From contig NC_092183.1 of assembly GCF_043641665.1 (NCBI RefSeq), positions 20,315,001-20,379,000 of the forward strand: a DNA stretch of 64,000 nucleotides. Reading direction: 5' to 3'. The translations under genes were made by a program, and so were the position numbers. Positions 33,609 through 42,528 of this stretch are shown here, one piece after another. Below the pieces are notes generated by a model, which searched no databases, was not told where the DNA came from, and saw only the letters and a list, made by a program, of their open reading frames with translations. Source of the DNA: Enoplosus armatus (lineage: Eukaryota > Chordata > Actinopteri > Centrarchiformes > Enoplosidae). The stretch's first letter is position 1. The number at the start of each line of letters is the position of its first letter.

Positions 33609-36600
33609 GCACACACACTAAGTTAAACTGACCCTTAATCAAGAACAATTATTGTACATTGAATTCATCTCATCTCAAAGATAAAGAGTCACCTGTGTAC
33701 CGTTTGCAGATTTCTAAACTTTGCATTTTGGCCCTTTCTCCCTCCCCCATGACTCTCACTTATCAGCTAGGCGGACTCCGCAGACCTTTATCTGCCTGAA
33801 TGATTTCTTTTCTATGGAGGCTGGCATGAAGTAATACCATACTGTGTCATGTATTGATTCTTTTTTCCAGTCCCTCTTTCTTGAATTTCTTTGTGACTCA
33901 AAAGCATAAATCATCCGCAAATGATCCTTGAAGGAAATATTGTAATTATTATTCTTGACGCGTGGTCACAAATTCAATAGCCCTTATTAATTGAACATGG
34001 TGAGAAATATGATGTGGGTAATTCAATGGGACTAGAGAGCTTTCTCTCATCCCTCATGTTTAAGATGGTCCTGTTTGGCATTCATGACAAAACTGAGAGT
34101 GATTCAGGGTCAGGATGAGGGTCAAAGGGAGTATAATTGTAAACCTCGACAAAGAGCGTTTCTTTGTCAGCTTTGGAATATGATTTGCTGTTTTCTGTTC
34201 TTAGAAAACCACATTTAGACTACCAATGTCGGAAAACCCTTTTGTATGTGATTCTTGTGCGAGAGATTATTGAAAACTGAACATCTGAAGAGAATCCAGG
34301 TATCACAATAACATCCACCTTTTCTCTAATACTTTGTTCGTTGTTGCTCACCATCTACTTTTGCTACTTCCTATCAAGCTTTCTGTCCTTGTTCCTTATT
34401 TCTTGTCTGTCTTGACGTGTGTGATGAAGCAGAAAGACAGGCACCCAACCAGCCAGCCACCCAGGCAGCTATTCTGTGTCCACCCATATTATTACAGCCA
34501 GAAGTGGGCAGCAGGACCGCGGCCTCTCCTTCCCTGGTGTCCTCTATTGTGGCTGTTCATTTACTCAGCCTCTGCGAAGTCTGAAGGCTGCTCTTCGCTT
34601 CGCCAGTCCTATTCCAGCTCTACATATCCTAGCATGGAGCCCCAGTGGTAGGATGAGTGAGGCTGTATGAGGCTGGGTATAGGAGGGGTGCTGCTTGGCT
34701 AGTTAGCACTCACCTGGGACCACCCTTTCTCACTTGCACACCTCTACACAGCCGTGCCTGACAGAAAAACATCTGACTGGTAACCTCGGAAACTGGAAAG
34801 CTTAAATTCACTGTATGTGCAAAAGTGGCATCAGATATTTTTAAGTGACAACCAAACTAATTGGAACTGAAACGTTTGTAAGGCTATTACATGCTGTATG
34901 CTTGTGTACTTCCTCAGCTAGATTACACAGAAAATACACCAGTGCTGCAAACAGAGATTGCAAATCCATTTCTTCTGTGAGACTTTAAGATCGTCGTCCA
35001 CCGGGCTGCGGTATGGCTAGAACTGAAGTCTGTGTGTGATAATTCCCAGGGTGACTTCATCATCAAAATACATCTTGTTTCAGGCTACTGTAGCTCTCCT
35101 ACATCCACAAGGAAAAGGTGAAATCCTTATCTGAACAAGACAGTCTACAGCCATGCTTGTGGCTCTTTGAGGTTGTTGAAGGCACAGTGGCACTTTGAGC
35201 TGAATGCCAATGCTAACGTGCTCACAATGACAATGCTAACATGCCGATGTTAAGCAGATATATCACGTTCACCATTTTAGGTTAGTGTGTTGGCATGCTA
35301 ACATTTGCTACTTTGCACGAAACACAAAGTACAGCTGAGGCTAATGGGAATGTAATTCGTTTTCCAGTTTTCCCTCAAAACCACAAATGTCAACCTCATG
35401 GAGGCACTAGAGGAAATTTGGGGACATACAAAGTCACTAGGATTCATCCTCTGGACACCACAAATGTATGTACAGAATTTCATGACAATCCATCCAATAG
35501 TTGTTGAGATATTTCAGCCAAAGTGGTGGACTGACATCAACATTGCCATCCATAGAGCTACACAGCCAGTCTGTCTAAAAATGACTTCTGCTTATGCGGA
35601 GAAACACAGTGCTTTCATAATGCATGTTCACCAATAACATTTAATGAAGCAACCATCCTCTGTATTTGCTGGATGCTGCAATCACAGAGGCCTCATCAGC
35701 GAGAGGCCCTGACAGCTGTTCTATGAGGAAAACACAGCGTCAATGGCCTTTCCATATAGAGAGGGAGAGGGAAAATCCCTTTTTATTGGGGAAAAAAAAA
35801 AAGGAATCGGAAATGAAGAAAGAGATTCAAACATTTGAATTTATCTGGCTCAGCATAATGCTTTCTATCCTTTTAGAATTTAATGCCACACAATAGGGAA
35901 ATTTAATTATACACGATGTGGATCATTAAGCGTATGCTGAAATAGACATTTTTCTGAGTTGAATTATCATTATTTTTCTTTTGTCTTTGCATTTCTCTGC
36001 CAACTAAAAGTTGTGTGTATCCCTCATCTTTTCCTCCCCCTTTGAAGAAATATGATTAGCAAATTTCGTATCTTTTAACGTTCCTTATTGAAACTACTGC
36101 AGAACAATTGGCAACTACTACTCACACGGCTCATACAGTGACAGTTATTTGGAGTTGACAAAGGTTGACATGAGAGTTGTTTATAGATCTGACATGGTGG
36201 TGGAAGCTGATGAAAACTAGTGCTAAATATTTTTGATGTGTGACTACCAGTGTTGGGCTACTTGAAAAATGTAACCAATTTACATGACATACATGACATA
36301 TTACTAGCTAGCTTAGCATCAGTGACTGCTGGCAGCACTCCAGAAGTCTGGTCCTCACTCTGGGCTTAAATTCCCACCTCCAGTTCCTGTGCCAAGCTAT
36401 CATGTAGCCTACTGTACCGGCCTGTCAACTGAACGCAGAGAGACAAAATCTGATATCAACCCTCCCTCCAACTCCCTCTATCTGTTCTGTAATGACTAGG
36501 GTCAATTTCAAATTGTTATACCTCACACCACTCGTTACTGATTACCGTAACACATAACTCAGTAACACTATGAAACCAGAGCCAGGAGGTTAGCTTCGTT

Positions 36601-39600
36601 TAGCTGAGCATCAGGCCTAGCAGCTCTGTTCAAATGTAAAAATGTGTAATTTTTACATTTTGGTTTTTGTATGCATTAAACAAATGAGACATAATGTGTT
36701 CATTAGTGGGCTCAGGTGCTGGTAGGCACATTTTTTTTTTAGCTTTGGACATAGCCAGGTTAGCTGTTTCCCCCTTTTTTCCAGTCTTTATACTATGCTA
36801 AGCTAGTTGGCTGCTGGCTGTAGCTTCTTATTTACTGTACAGACACGAGAGTGGCATCAATCTTCTCATCTAACTCTTGGCAAACAGCATATTTTCCTTA
36901 AGCATATTTCCCAAAATGTCCAAATATTCCTCTAACACAGATAACTCTGCTGCACACTATTGTTACGGTGCTAATACTGCTAATATATAGTCCATATACT
37001 GTATCCAGTGTGAAGTGAAAACTGTGCTAAGGAACTTTAACCAGAGCAAATTCGGTGGAGTTTTGAATAGGGTCCTGTAATATGGGACACTTGTATGCGC
37101 CACTGGATTTACCTGAAAAGCTGTGCACTCAAATATATAGTTGCTTCTTGTCTGGTCTCTGTTGCAAAGCAGAGAAATTGCTAGGGGGTCAAAAGTTGGT
37201 GACAGGCATAGGGGCCACAGCTGGAGAGGGTCCACACAGCTTCCAAAAGAACAATTTTATTTAAGGAGTGAGGAGAGCAACATTCTCTCAGGGGGTCCAC
37301 ATATCTGAACTACACCCCTGCTGCACAGAAAAACAAAGAACTACTGGAGGTTTGTACCGTGTTTTTCAATTTCTCCTCCCTAGAACAAAAGGAGGGAGTG
37401 ATTCATCTTGAAATAGCTTTGTATGATTTATTAATTCCAATCCATAACAGAGGCTTGCTGATTCTGATTATGTTGGATCTGGGTCTGGAGATTTTCAGGC
37501 TTTGTTTGGCTTGAGATAGGATTATTTTCCAGTTTATAAATTCAGTGTCAGTTTTCAGGCACTGGTCCCAAACAAGGTTCGCATGCTTATGCTGATGCTA
37601 GGTGAACCGGCTCTCAACTGTTTGGGGGCACTCACACACTGAAATACAGTGCAAAGCCTGCCCGCATGTAGTCACGATGAAAGCGCCCTGTTTTGACTGT
37701 CTTAATTCAAAACAAAGCATGGATTAAAGAAATGTTAACGACAAACCAACATCAATTGAAGCCTTGTTTATCAATGGAGTGTCCATACGTAATTATTATA
37801 CAGACTGTATGTTCTACCACTTGCCACGGTATCGGTTTGGTGCAGACATACTGAGACCCTAATTTGTTTTGGATTTTCCATTTTCTGTTCCATTTCCTCC
37901 TTTCCACTAGAATAGCTACTCATTTTATTAGGAGATGACTGCACTTTTAGATTTTGTTTGTGCACAAGATGTACCTCATTGCTTTGCTTTAAATAGAATT
38001 CAAAAAAGTCCCTTCATACCTGACAAAACCCTGTTTTCCTTGAACAAGGTTTTTATCCGGAAGCGCTTCTACCTGCTTTTGTGCCACACTTGTAAATAGT
38101 CAGAGCCTCATTCATTTTGGCTTGGTTCTTTATCATCAAAGCAGCCTTGCAGAAATTTAGCAAACCATCCAACCTTAGAATTACAAAAACGTTTGTAATG
38201 TTTGGTTTCTGAACAGTGAATCTTTTGTTCTTTGTAGATAAAATGTATTTTTCACTTTAATGTATTTGTTTTATTTTTAACAAAAACTGACAATAGCCTC
38301 TTGTTGCTGGACAATGTAAAATCTGTAAGTTAGTTGAATATAACAACGGTGTTTCCAGTAGAAAATCAGTTACGTTACATGCGTTTATTTTAAGATTTAT
38401 TAATGAGGAGTGAGCAATGGTCTGCAGTGTACGCAATCATAGATTTTCCAGCCTCGTGCTGGAAAGCACATTTTTATTTCAGCTGTGAAGACAATAAATC
38501 TCATTTCAACGCGGAGAGTAAGCCCCACAGTCCTGTGGAGAGAGCACTTTGCTCTCATTTTACCTGAGACGAGGGCTCAGACATGAGAGTGAGAGTAACA
38601 TCGCTACCCAGGGACCAGAGGATGACTTTGTTCCTGACTGTTCTCTCTTGCTGGACTATCAAGCTTTTCATTTGTCAGCAGCGTAACGCAGCGTATAGAA
38701 GAATGCTGCTTGCCAACAAACAGCACAAAGCTCCTGCTTGTTCAGGAAAAATACAAATTGCTCTGTGGTGCTCTGCTGCCCAGAAGTCTGTGTTCCCTGT
38801 CGTAAAGACATGGTCTGGATCCACGTGTTTACTCAGAGGCAGCTAACTGATGCTTTAAATAGGACGGATGCTGCACCATGAGATGAAGGTTGGCGCTTGC
38901 CTGCACCCTCGTATCCCGCACTGAGGTCAGCAGCACTGAGGTCAGCAGCACTGAGGTCAGCAGGGGCACCATGAATCACAAATCCCCATCTGAATTGTAA
39001 ACTGTCGGGACATTGATTTACATGGGTGATCAGAGGAAAGAAATCCTCTGGCAGCTAGCATGAAGATGGGAGTATGCTGAGTGTAATCACACAGCAGATT
39101 GCTCTTGAGAAGAAGGTCAAAGCCCACTCTCATTGTGATTAAAACCTTTTTTTCTTTTTATGTGGGCTGTTCTGTTCCTCAACCAGTGGGGCCATAGGTG
39201 ATAACGAAGGAGTCTGTACTGTGAACTTGTTCTTTAACATCAGAGGGCAAAACTGCAGCTGGAGGGCCGCTCAGACTAGTCTAAAATGTTTTGATAAGAC
39301 GGCCAATGATAACTGGGTGTCGGCACCAAGACCAAGGCCATGTTGATTGCAAAACAACACAAAAGAAGCAGAAGTTCTCAATTGTTAAATGTTGCATGAA
39401 CACATGCAGACATAGACATCGACCACGTTTCCTAAATAAAATACATTTAGTAGTAGAATTAGTAGAATAGTAAACAAGATTACAGATCTGACCAGGCATT
39501 CAATGGTAACTTTTAATTCTTGACAATTGCTGAATTGGTGTGGACACATTTCGGTCAGTAGGTTGAGGTTCGATCAAGGTTGGATTACCATCCGGTCAAA

Positions 39601-41350
39601 TCGGGCAACTGCCCTGGGACACCAGACCCCCAGGGGCCTAAACAGTCTGACTTATTATTGCAATTCAGTGAGTTTTGGTAATTTGATTAACTGCAAATTT
39701 CTTATGGAATTTACCCCCCCGAAAGTACAATATTTCAGAATTGCTTTGGCTCAGTTTCATAGCAGATAACAAAAAAGGTATTCTCAATATCACGTAGCGC
39801 ACAAAATCTCTATCAAATTGGGTAACACATCAGTGCAGTAAGTACAGTAAGTTTATCAGAGCATCTCAGCATGTATGTTTACCCTTGGATTTTACCCATT
39901 GTTGCATTTTAAAATGGGTTTTTATCAAATAATGTTGTCAAACAATATAGCAATGGGAAAGAAATTGTATGCAGAAGTCAGCATTTGGAAAAAGCACTGC
40001 AGTAAATCATGTTATTGAGAGTTGTGTTTGGCGGTAAGAATTTAGCGAGTCAGTTTAACTTTTTGCATTTAGAGTTTTGCACATTGAAACTCTGTTGTGA
40101 GAACTGGTCCAAAGGCTCGGACTGATGACATGACACAACATTACACAAAAATATTGAATTTACAATGATGTATCAATGAACTGGTTGTGAAAATGAAAAA
40201 AACTGTTTCAGCACTAGACAATGAGAAAACTCATCAAAACATGACCATTCCAGACGTCTGGGTCTTTCTCTTTGTCCTGTTTTATATTTTTAAAACACAA
40301 CACAGTTCACCCACGCCAGCTTTTTTACTGCTTCAAATGGCCGTCACTCACAACTGCTGTAGCTCTCAGTTTTGCTTAAAGACTGTCTAAATACTCAAAG
40401 TGCTTTTTGGCAGAGTTGTGGTGAGCTCGCCCTGACTCAGCTCTTCTCTTCTGTCTTTTAGTAGCCGACTGTCGAGTCTTGGAGGGATTGCAGAGATACT
40501 CCTCCATCCCCACATACCTGCCTGTCAACTATCAGGTGCTCAACGCTGACCTGGCGTTCTTCCTGAAGGAAGCCAACCAGGACTTCATGAGGAACTCTAG
40601 CCTGATGTCGCGGACTGAGCCTTTCTTCATCTACCAGGCCAGAAGTTTGCCGTCAGTGAACGCTAGCTATGGGCCTCTCTCTCTGGAGCAGCCTGTCCCT
40701 TTGGAGCTCCTACAGAGCCCGGGGATGTTTCCTGCCTCTTCCGTTTTCACTGTCAACTGGAAGGTGCAGACCTTTATCATGAATACCAGGATTCACTTGG
40801 CCAAGCCCAAAGTCCAGGTCCTGTTTTATGTCGCAGGCAGGGACTGGGACGATTACAGCGCCATCGACAAGCTGCCCTGCGTGCACATGTTTGCTTTCCA
40901 CGAGACCCAGGAGGTGCGCGGCACTTGTCAGCTGAAGGGGGAGCTGGGGCTGTGCGTGGCTGAGCTGGAGCCGTTAGCCAGCTGGTTCAGCCCACCCAGT
41001 GTCGTGCCAGGGCGCCAGAGGAACCTCGAGGTGTCCGAGGGCACACCAGTGGAGCTCTACTACATGCTGCAGTCCACAGAAGGAGGGGAGTGCCACTCAG
41101 AGGAGGCCAGGAAGGACAACTTCATCCGCTCAAGCCAGGAAGGGCTGTTTGGTTCGTACACCTCCACCCCGCTGAGGAGGATCGGTGGGGTGAGGCTCTA
41201 CCAGAACCCGACTCCACCGCCGCTCGCTGAACACAGGCTGGATAATAACTTCATGGTCATGGTGCCAGCCACACCCATGAGACAGAGGGAAACCGTCTCT
41301 GCTTTTATCACCGTGTCAGCCTACTCTCCCGTGGAGATGTTCGCTCTTAG
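18280..41350 (+). CDS. tmem132: TMEM132-family single-pass membrane protein, 5' part (exons 1 and 2 only)
   Basis: TMEM132 proteins are single-pass type I membrane proteins of neurons with a large extracellular region; roles in cell adhesion and cytoskeletal coupling have been proposed. Exon 1 (18280-18325) supplies the signal peptide and exon 2 (40462-41350) the N-terminal extracellular region; they join in phase 1 after a 22,136 bp intron. The resulting 311 codons start MLHIPALLSVVLLFGVADCR. Family hallmarks are FFLKEANQDFMRNSSL, NASYG, RPKVQVLF-like AKPKVQVLF, the GRDWDD motif, LGLCVAELE, EGTPVELYY and RLDNNF. N60 and N82 sit in N-x-S sequons. Exon 2 ends FALR with a split Arg codon, the same boundary as in mammalian TMEM132 genes as I recall them. 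Transmembrane and cytoplasmic parts lie beyond the window. The long introns and the sequence favour the B/C/D group; the exact paralog is unresolved. No defect is visible. Confidence 0.93.
18326..21600 (+). other. tmem132 intron 1, segment near exon 1
   Basis: No gene or recognisable transposon. Contains an A/G-rich tract (about 19210-19240), a poly-T tract (about 20260-20278) and a short (GA)n run (about 20487-20501). Several minus-strand open frames of about 60-120 codons show no family resemblance. Confidence 0.6.
21613..21640. repeat. (TG)14 microsatellite
   Basis: Fourteen uninterrupted TG units in intron 1. Confidence 0.95.
21885..21980 (+). mobile_element. Fragment of dispersed repeat family B
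   Basis: About 95 bases (CATGTCAACCTCATGGCGG through CACAGGATTCATCCTCTGGG) match the segment at 35386-35466 in the same orientation, and the copy near 26085-26620 in reverse. I remember this family as abundant in percomorph genomes. No coding capacity. Confidence 0.7.
21981..24980 (+). other. tmem132 intron 1, low-repeat segment
   Basis: AT-rich unique-looking DNA. A C-rich stretch lies at about 22658-22682. The block at about 23130-23790 is of even, unique-looking composition and is listed separately as a conserved-element candidate. No gene recognised. Confidence 0.5.
23130..23420. promoter_or_regulatory. Candidate conserved non-coding element
   Basis: A repeat-free block in the large intron with mixed composition, free of homopolymers and transposon traces, and without a convincing open frame. 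The appearance resembles known vertebrate conserved non-coding elements in introns of neural genes. No alignment was possible, so this is a suggestion from composition only. Confidence 0.2.
24981..25405. mobile_element. Non-autonomous element with long inverted ends (second type)
   Basis: The left end TTAAAGGATAAATCTGG followed by AAACCTGGGCTCTATTTTT is matched in reverse complement by the right end (ATTAAAGTGTAATTCTGG then AAACCTGGGCCCTATTTTT). The arms are about 55 bases long and about 80 percent alike by eye. The interior is non-coding and differs from the element at 14204-14561. It resembles a MITE-like repeat that I remember as frequent in percomorph fish. Confidence 0.75.
25760..25782. 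repeat. G-rich homopolymer block
   Basis: A run of G interrupted once by C (GGGGGGGCGGGGG and onwards). Could form a G-quadruplex on the plus strand; length is uncertain in assembly. Confidence 0.85.
26085..26620 (-). mobile_element. Dispersed repeat family B, long copy, reverse orientation
   Basis: Contains repeated modules around CATTCATGGTCCCCAGAGGA TGAATCC, AGTGAAATGTCTCAACAAC and GGATTGCCATAGAATTTGG, followed by a GTTGGCATTGTC segment. These are the complement of modules at 35160-35570. Internal modules occur two to three times within the copy (about 26155, 26283 and 26395). No coding capacity; probably a non-autonomous element. Confidence 0.75.
26621..31310 (+). other. tmem132 intron 1, middle segment
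   Basis: AT-rich, no recognised gene. Overlapping plus- and minus-strand open frames at about 27272-27553 have no family resemblance. No transposon was identified with confidence. Confidence 0.5.
31320..31690 (-). mobile_element. Decayed transposon protein fragment
   Basis: On the minus strand, 31678-31457 reads through RYLALERDYELAEYLSAV and RQILTKYKLSDHKSAIEK. After a stop and frameshift a second frame continues with ETETHFLLQCKTF and DVKDFSKTSQN. This order (a TKxRLSDH-IEKG-like block, then an E-HFLLQC block, then a K-LS-KL block) is familiar to me from the C-terminal part of transposon-derived proteins common in fish, probably LINE-encoded. The copy has at least one frameshift and several stops, and lacks a reverse-transcriptase domain here. 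Confidence 0.45.
32540..33030. promoter_or_regulatory. Candidate conserved non-coding element
   Basis: Repeat-free intronic block containing TCCTAATTAGATTG (about 32568-32581) and GTAATCCTCCCCTGTAATCC, both consistent with homeodomain-type sites. Conservation could not be tested. Confidence 0.25.
33568..33605. repeat. (CA)19 microsatellite
   Basis: Nineteen CA units, then a short GACG interruption and further CA units to about 33618. Confidence 0.95.
33740..34080. promoter_or_regulatory. Candidate conserved non-coding element
   Basis: Repeat-free block with TAATTA at 33943-33948, TTATTAATTGAACATGG at about 33984-34000, and further AT-core motifs. Its texture resembles deeply conserved enhancers of neural genes. 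Inference from motif content only. Confidence 0.3.
35160..35575 (+). mobile_element. Dispersed repeat family B, long copy, forward orientation
   Basis: Begins with a GCTAAC-rich part (AATGCTAACGTGCTCACAATG and AATGCTAACATGCCGATG), continues through CACAAAGTACAGCTGAGGC and ends with GGATTCATCCTCTGGACACC and CAATCCATCCAATAGTTGTTG. The tail matches 21885-21980, and the complement matches 26085-26620. Non-coding. Confidence 0.75.
35580..36585 (+). other. tmem132 intron 1 segment
   Basis: No gene recognised. A poly-A tract lies at about 35791-35802. Otherwise AT-rich unique-looking sequence. Confidence 0.5.
36590..36938 (+). mobile_element. Copy of the 14204-type core repeat
   Basis: Shares CCAGTCTTTATAC, GCTAAGCTAG, GGCTGTAGCTTCTTATTTAC and the right end TTTCCCAAAATGTCC followed by ATATTCCTCTAA with the copies at 14204 and 53056. 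A clear left inverted end was not found, so this copy looks 5'-truncated or diverged. Confidence 0.7.
36939..40461 (+). other. tmem132 intron 1, segment before exon 2
   Basis: Holds a 15-base tandem triplet at 38918-38962. No gene and no confidently identified transposon. A pyrimidine tract runs into the exon 2 acceptor. Confidence 0.55.
38918..38962 (+). repeat. Three exact tandem copies of a 15-base unit
   Basis: GCACTGAGGTCAGCA repeats three times without a mismatch (38918-38932, 38933-38947, 38948-38962), which points to recent slippage or duplication. Each unit contains AGGTCA, a nuclear-receptor half-site sequence; binding is speculative. Confidence 0.95.
40462..41350 (+). CDS. tmem132 exon 2: conserved extracellular N-terminal region
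   Basis: An 889-base exon between acceptor CTGTCTTTTAG (ending 40461) and donor GTAAGA (from 41351). It encodes about 295 residues without interruption and matches the TMEM132 N-terminal domain along its length. Base composition is clearly more GC-rich than the flanking introns. Invariant-looking Cys residues lie in the CRVLEG, LPCVHMF, GTCQLKG, LGLCVAE and GECHSE contexts and could form extracellular disulphides. Confidence 0.95.
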
Positions 41351-42265
41351 GTAAGAATGCATTTCTTTTTGTTCTTCTGTGAAGTGTCTAGCTACAGACT
41401 TTGTCTATTGACTCCTTTACTTCAGATTTTATTCCTCTTTAAAGATGTAGCAGTATCCACACTAAGTTTTTTTTTTTAAGAAATATTTCTACACTGAAAC
41501 GTGGCTAAATCTCTTTTTCTTTCTCCCCTTTATATTCACAAATGGTGCATCACAGACTGGTTACCGTGCTCGGTTTCAGTGCTTGGTTTCATTAACAACC
41601 AATAACAATTTAGCTGTTCTCATTGACATTTTATGTCATTTTCTGAAGTCAGACAACTGAATGAGTATGAAGTAATGATTTGATTGCAGCTCGTGAACGC
41701 TACCTGTTAACCAAGGTAAACTGTAATCCCTGTGCTGCTGCACTGTGAGCGTTATCAAATCAGTATGGATCGTGAAGTCGTCTGACAACATAGATGTAAA
41801 CACAGGCTAATGACAGCATCATAGATGAGTGATCAGAGAGAGAGTGAGAGGAAAGATGGCTTCTTAACTTTACTTCCACACGTCTTTAGCACAAGTCTGC
41901 ATCTGTGAAGGCATCGTTTCAGAAAAGTCATCTTTATTATCAATTGGACTCAGACAGTTGGTAATGAGTGATGAGTCAAAGTAGCAGCTCCTGCACACTG
42001 TTGACACAATGATGAATTAATTCAATAACTGTTTTTCAGTCAAAACAAAAGATAACAACTCTGCACATACGCACTCACAAAGGACTACCTGTCCTAGGGA
42101 CCAAGCAAAGAACCGGTCCATAAAATAACATGGACTAATAATGATCTTTTATCTCTATTTTCATTGGATATGTTATTAGCAAATCATCTGAATGGGACTT
42201 TAAGCATTTTGGGGGGGGGTCATGTGCTGGACTAGTTCTTGACCAGGACCAGTTGCTAGGAAACC
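41351..42265 (+). other. Start of tmem132 intron 2
   Basis: No gene recognised; AT-rich. A run of nine G lies at about 42211-42219. Confidence 0.55.
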
Positions 42266-42269
42266 AACG

Positions 42270-42528
42270 GAGACTCCAGGAAGTTAGCCTACTTCTTCAA
42301 CGGTGGGGCACGTAATTCATTTTTACTCTTCAGTTTTTGTACAGATTAAGTCGTCTGCGAGCTTCAGAGGTGCTTGTAGGGACATTTGATTCTTTTTTGG
42401 ACAGAGTTAGCTTAGCTGTTAACCCCTGCCTCCAGTCTTTGTGCTAAGCTAAGCTAATCGGCTGCATCAGTCTTCTCATTTAACTGTTGGCAAGGAGGCA
42501 AATAAGCATTCACTACGCCTTTAATATC
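42270..42528 (+). mobile_element. Copy of the 14204-type core repeat, diverged
   Basis: Shares GTTAGCTTAGCTGTTAAC, CCTCCAGTCTTTGTGCTAAG and TCAGTCTTCTCATTTAACTG with the copies near 14400, 36780 and 53440. The ends are diverged and cannot be fixed exactly. Confidence 0.65.

Larger units (their letters stand above)
31691..35150 (+). other. tmem132 intron 1, low-repeat segment with candidate regulatory blocks
   Basis: Largely unique-looking sequence with one CA microsatellite (33568-33605). Two blocks, about 32540-33030 and 33740-34080, stand out as candidate conserved elements and are listed separately. Short open frames at about 32842-33340 on both strands overlap one another and look like chance. 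Confidence 0.5.
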
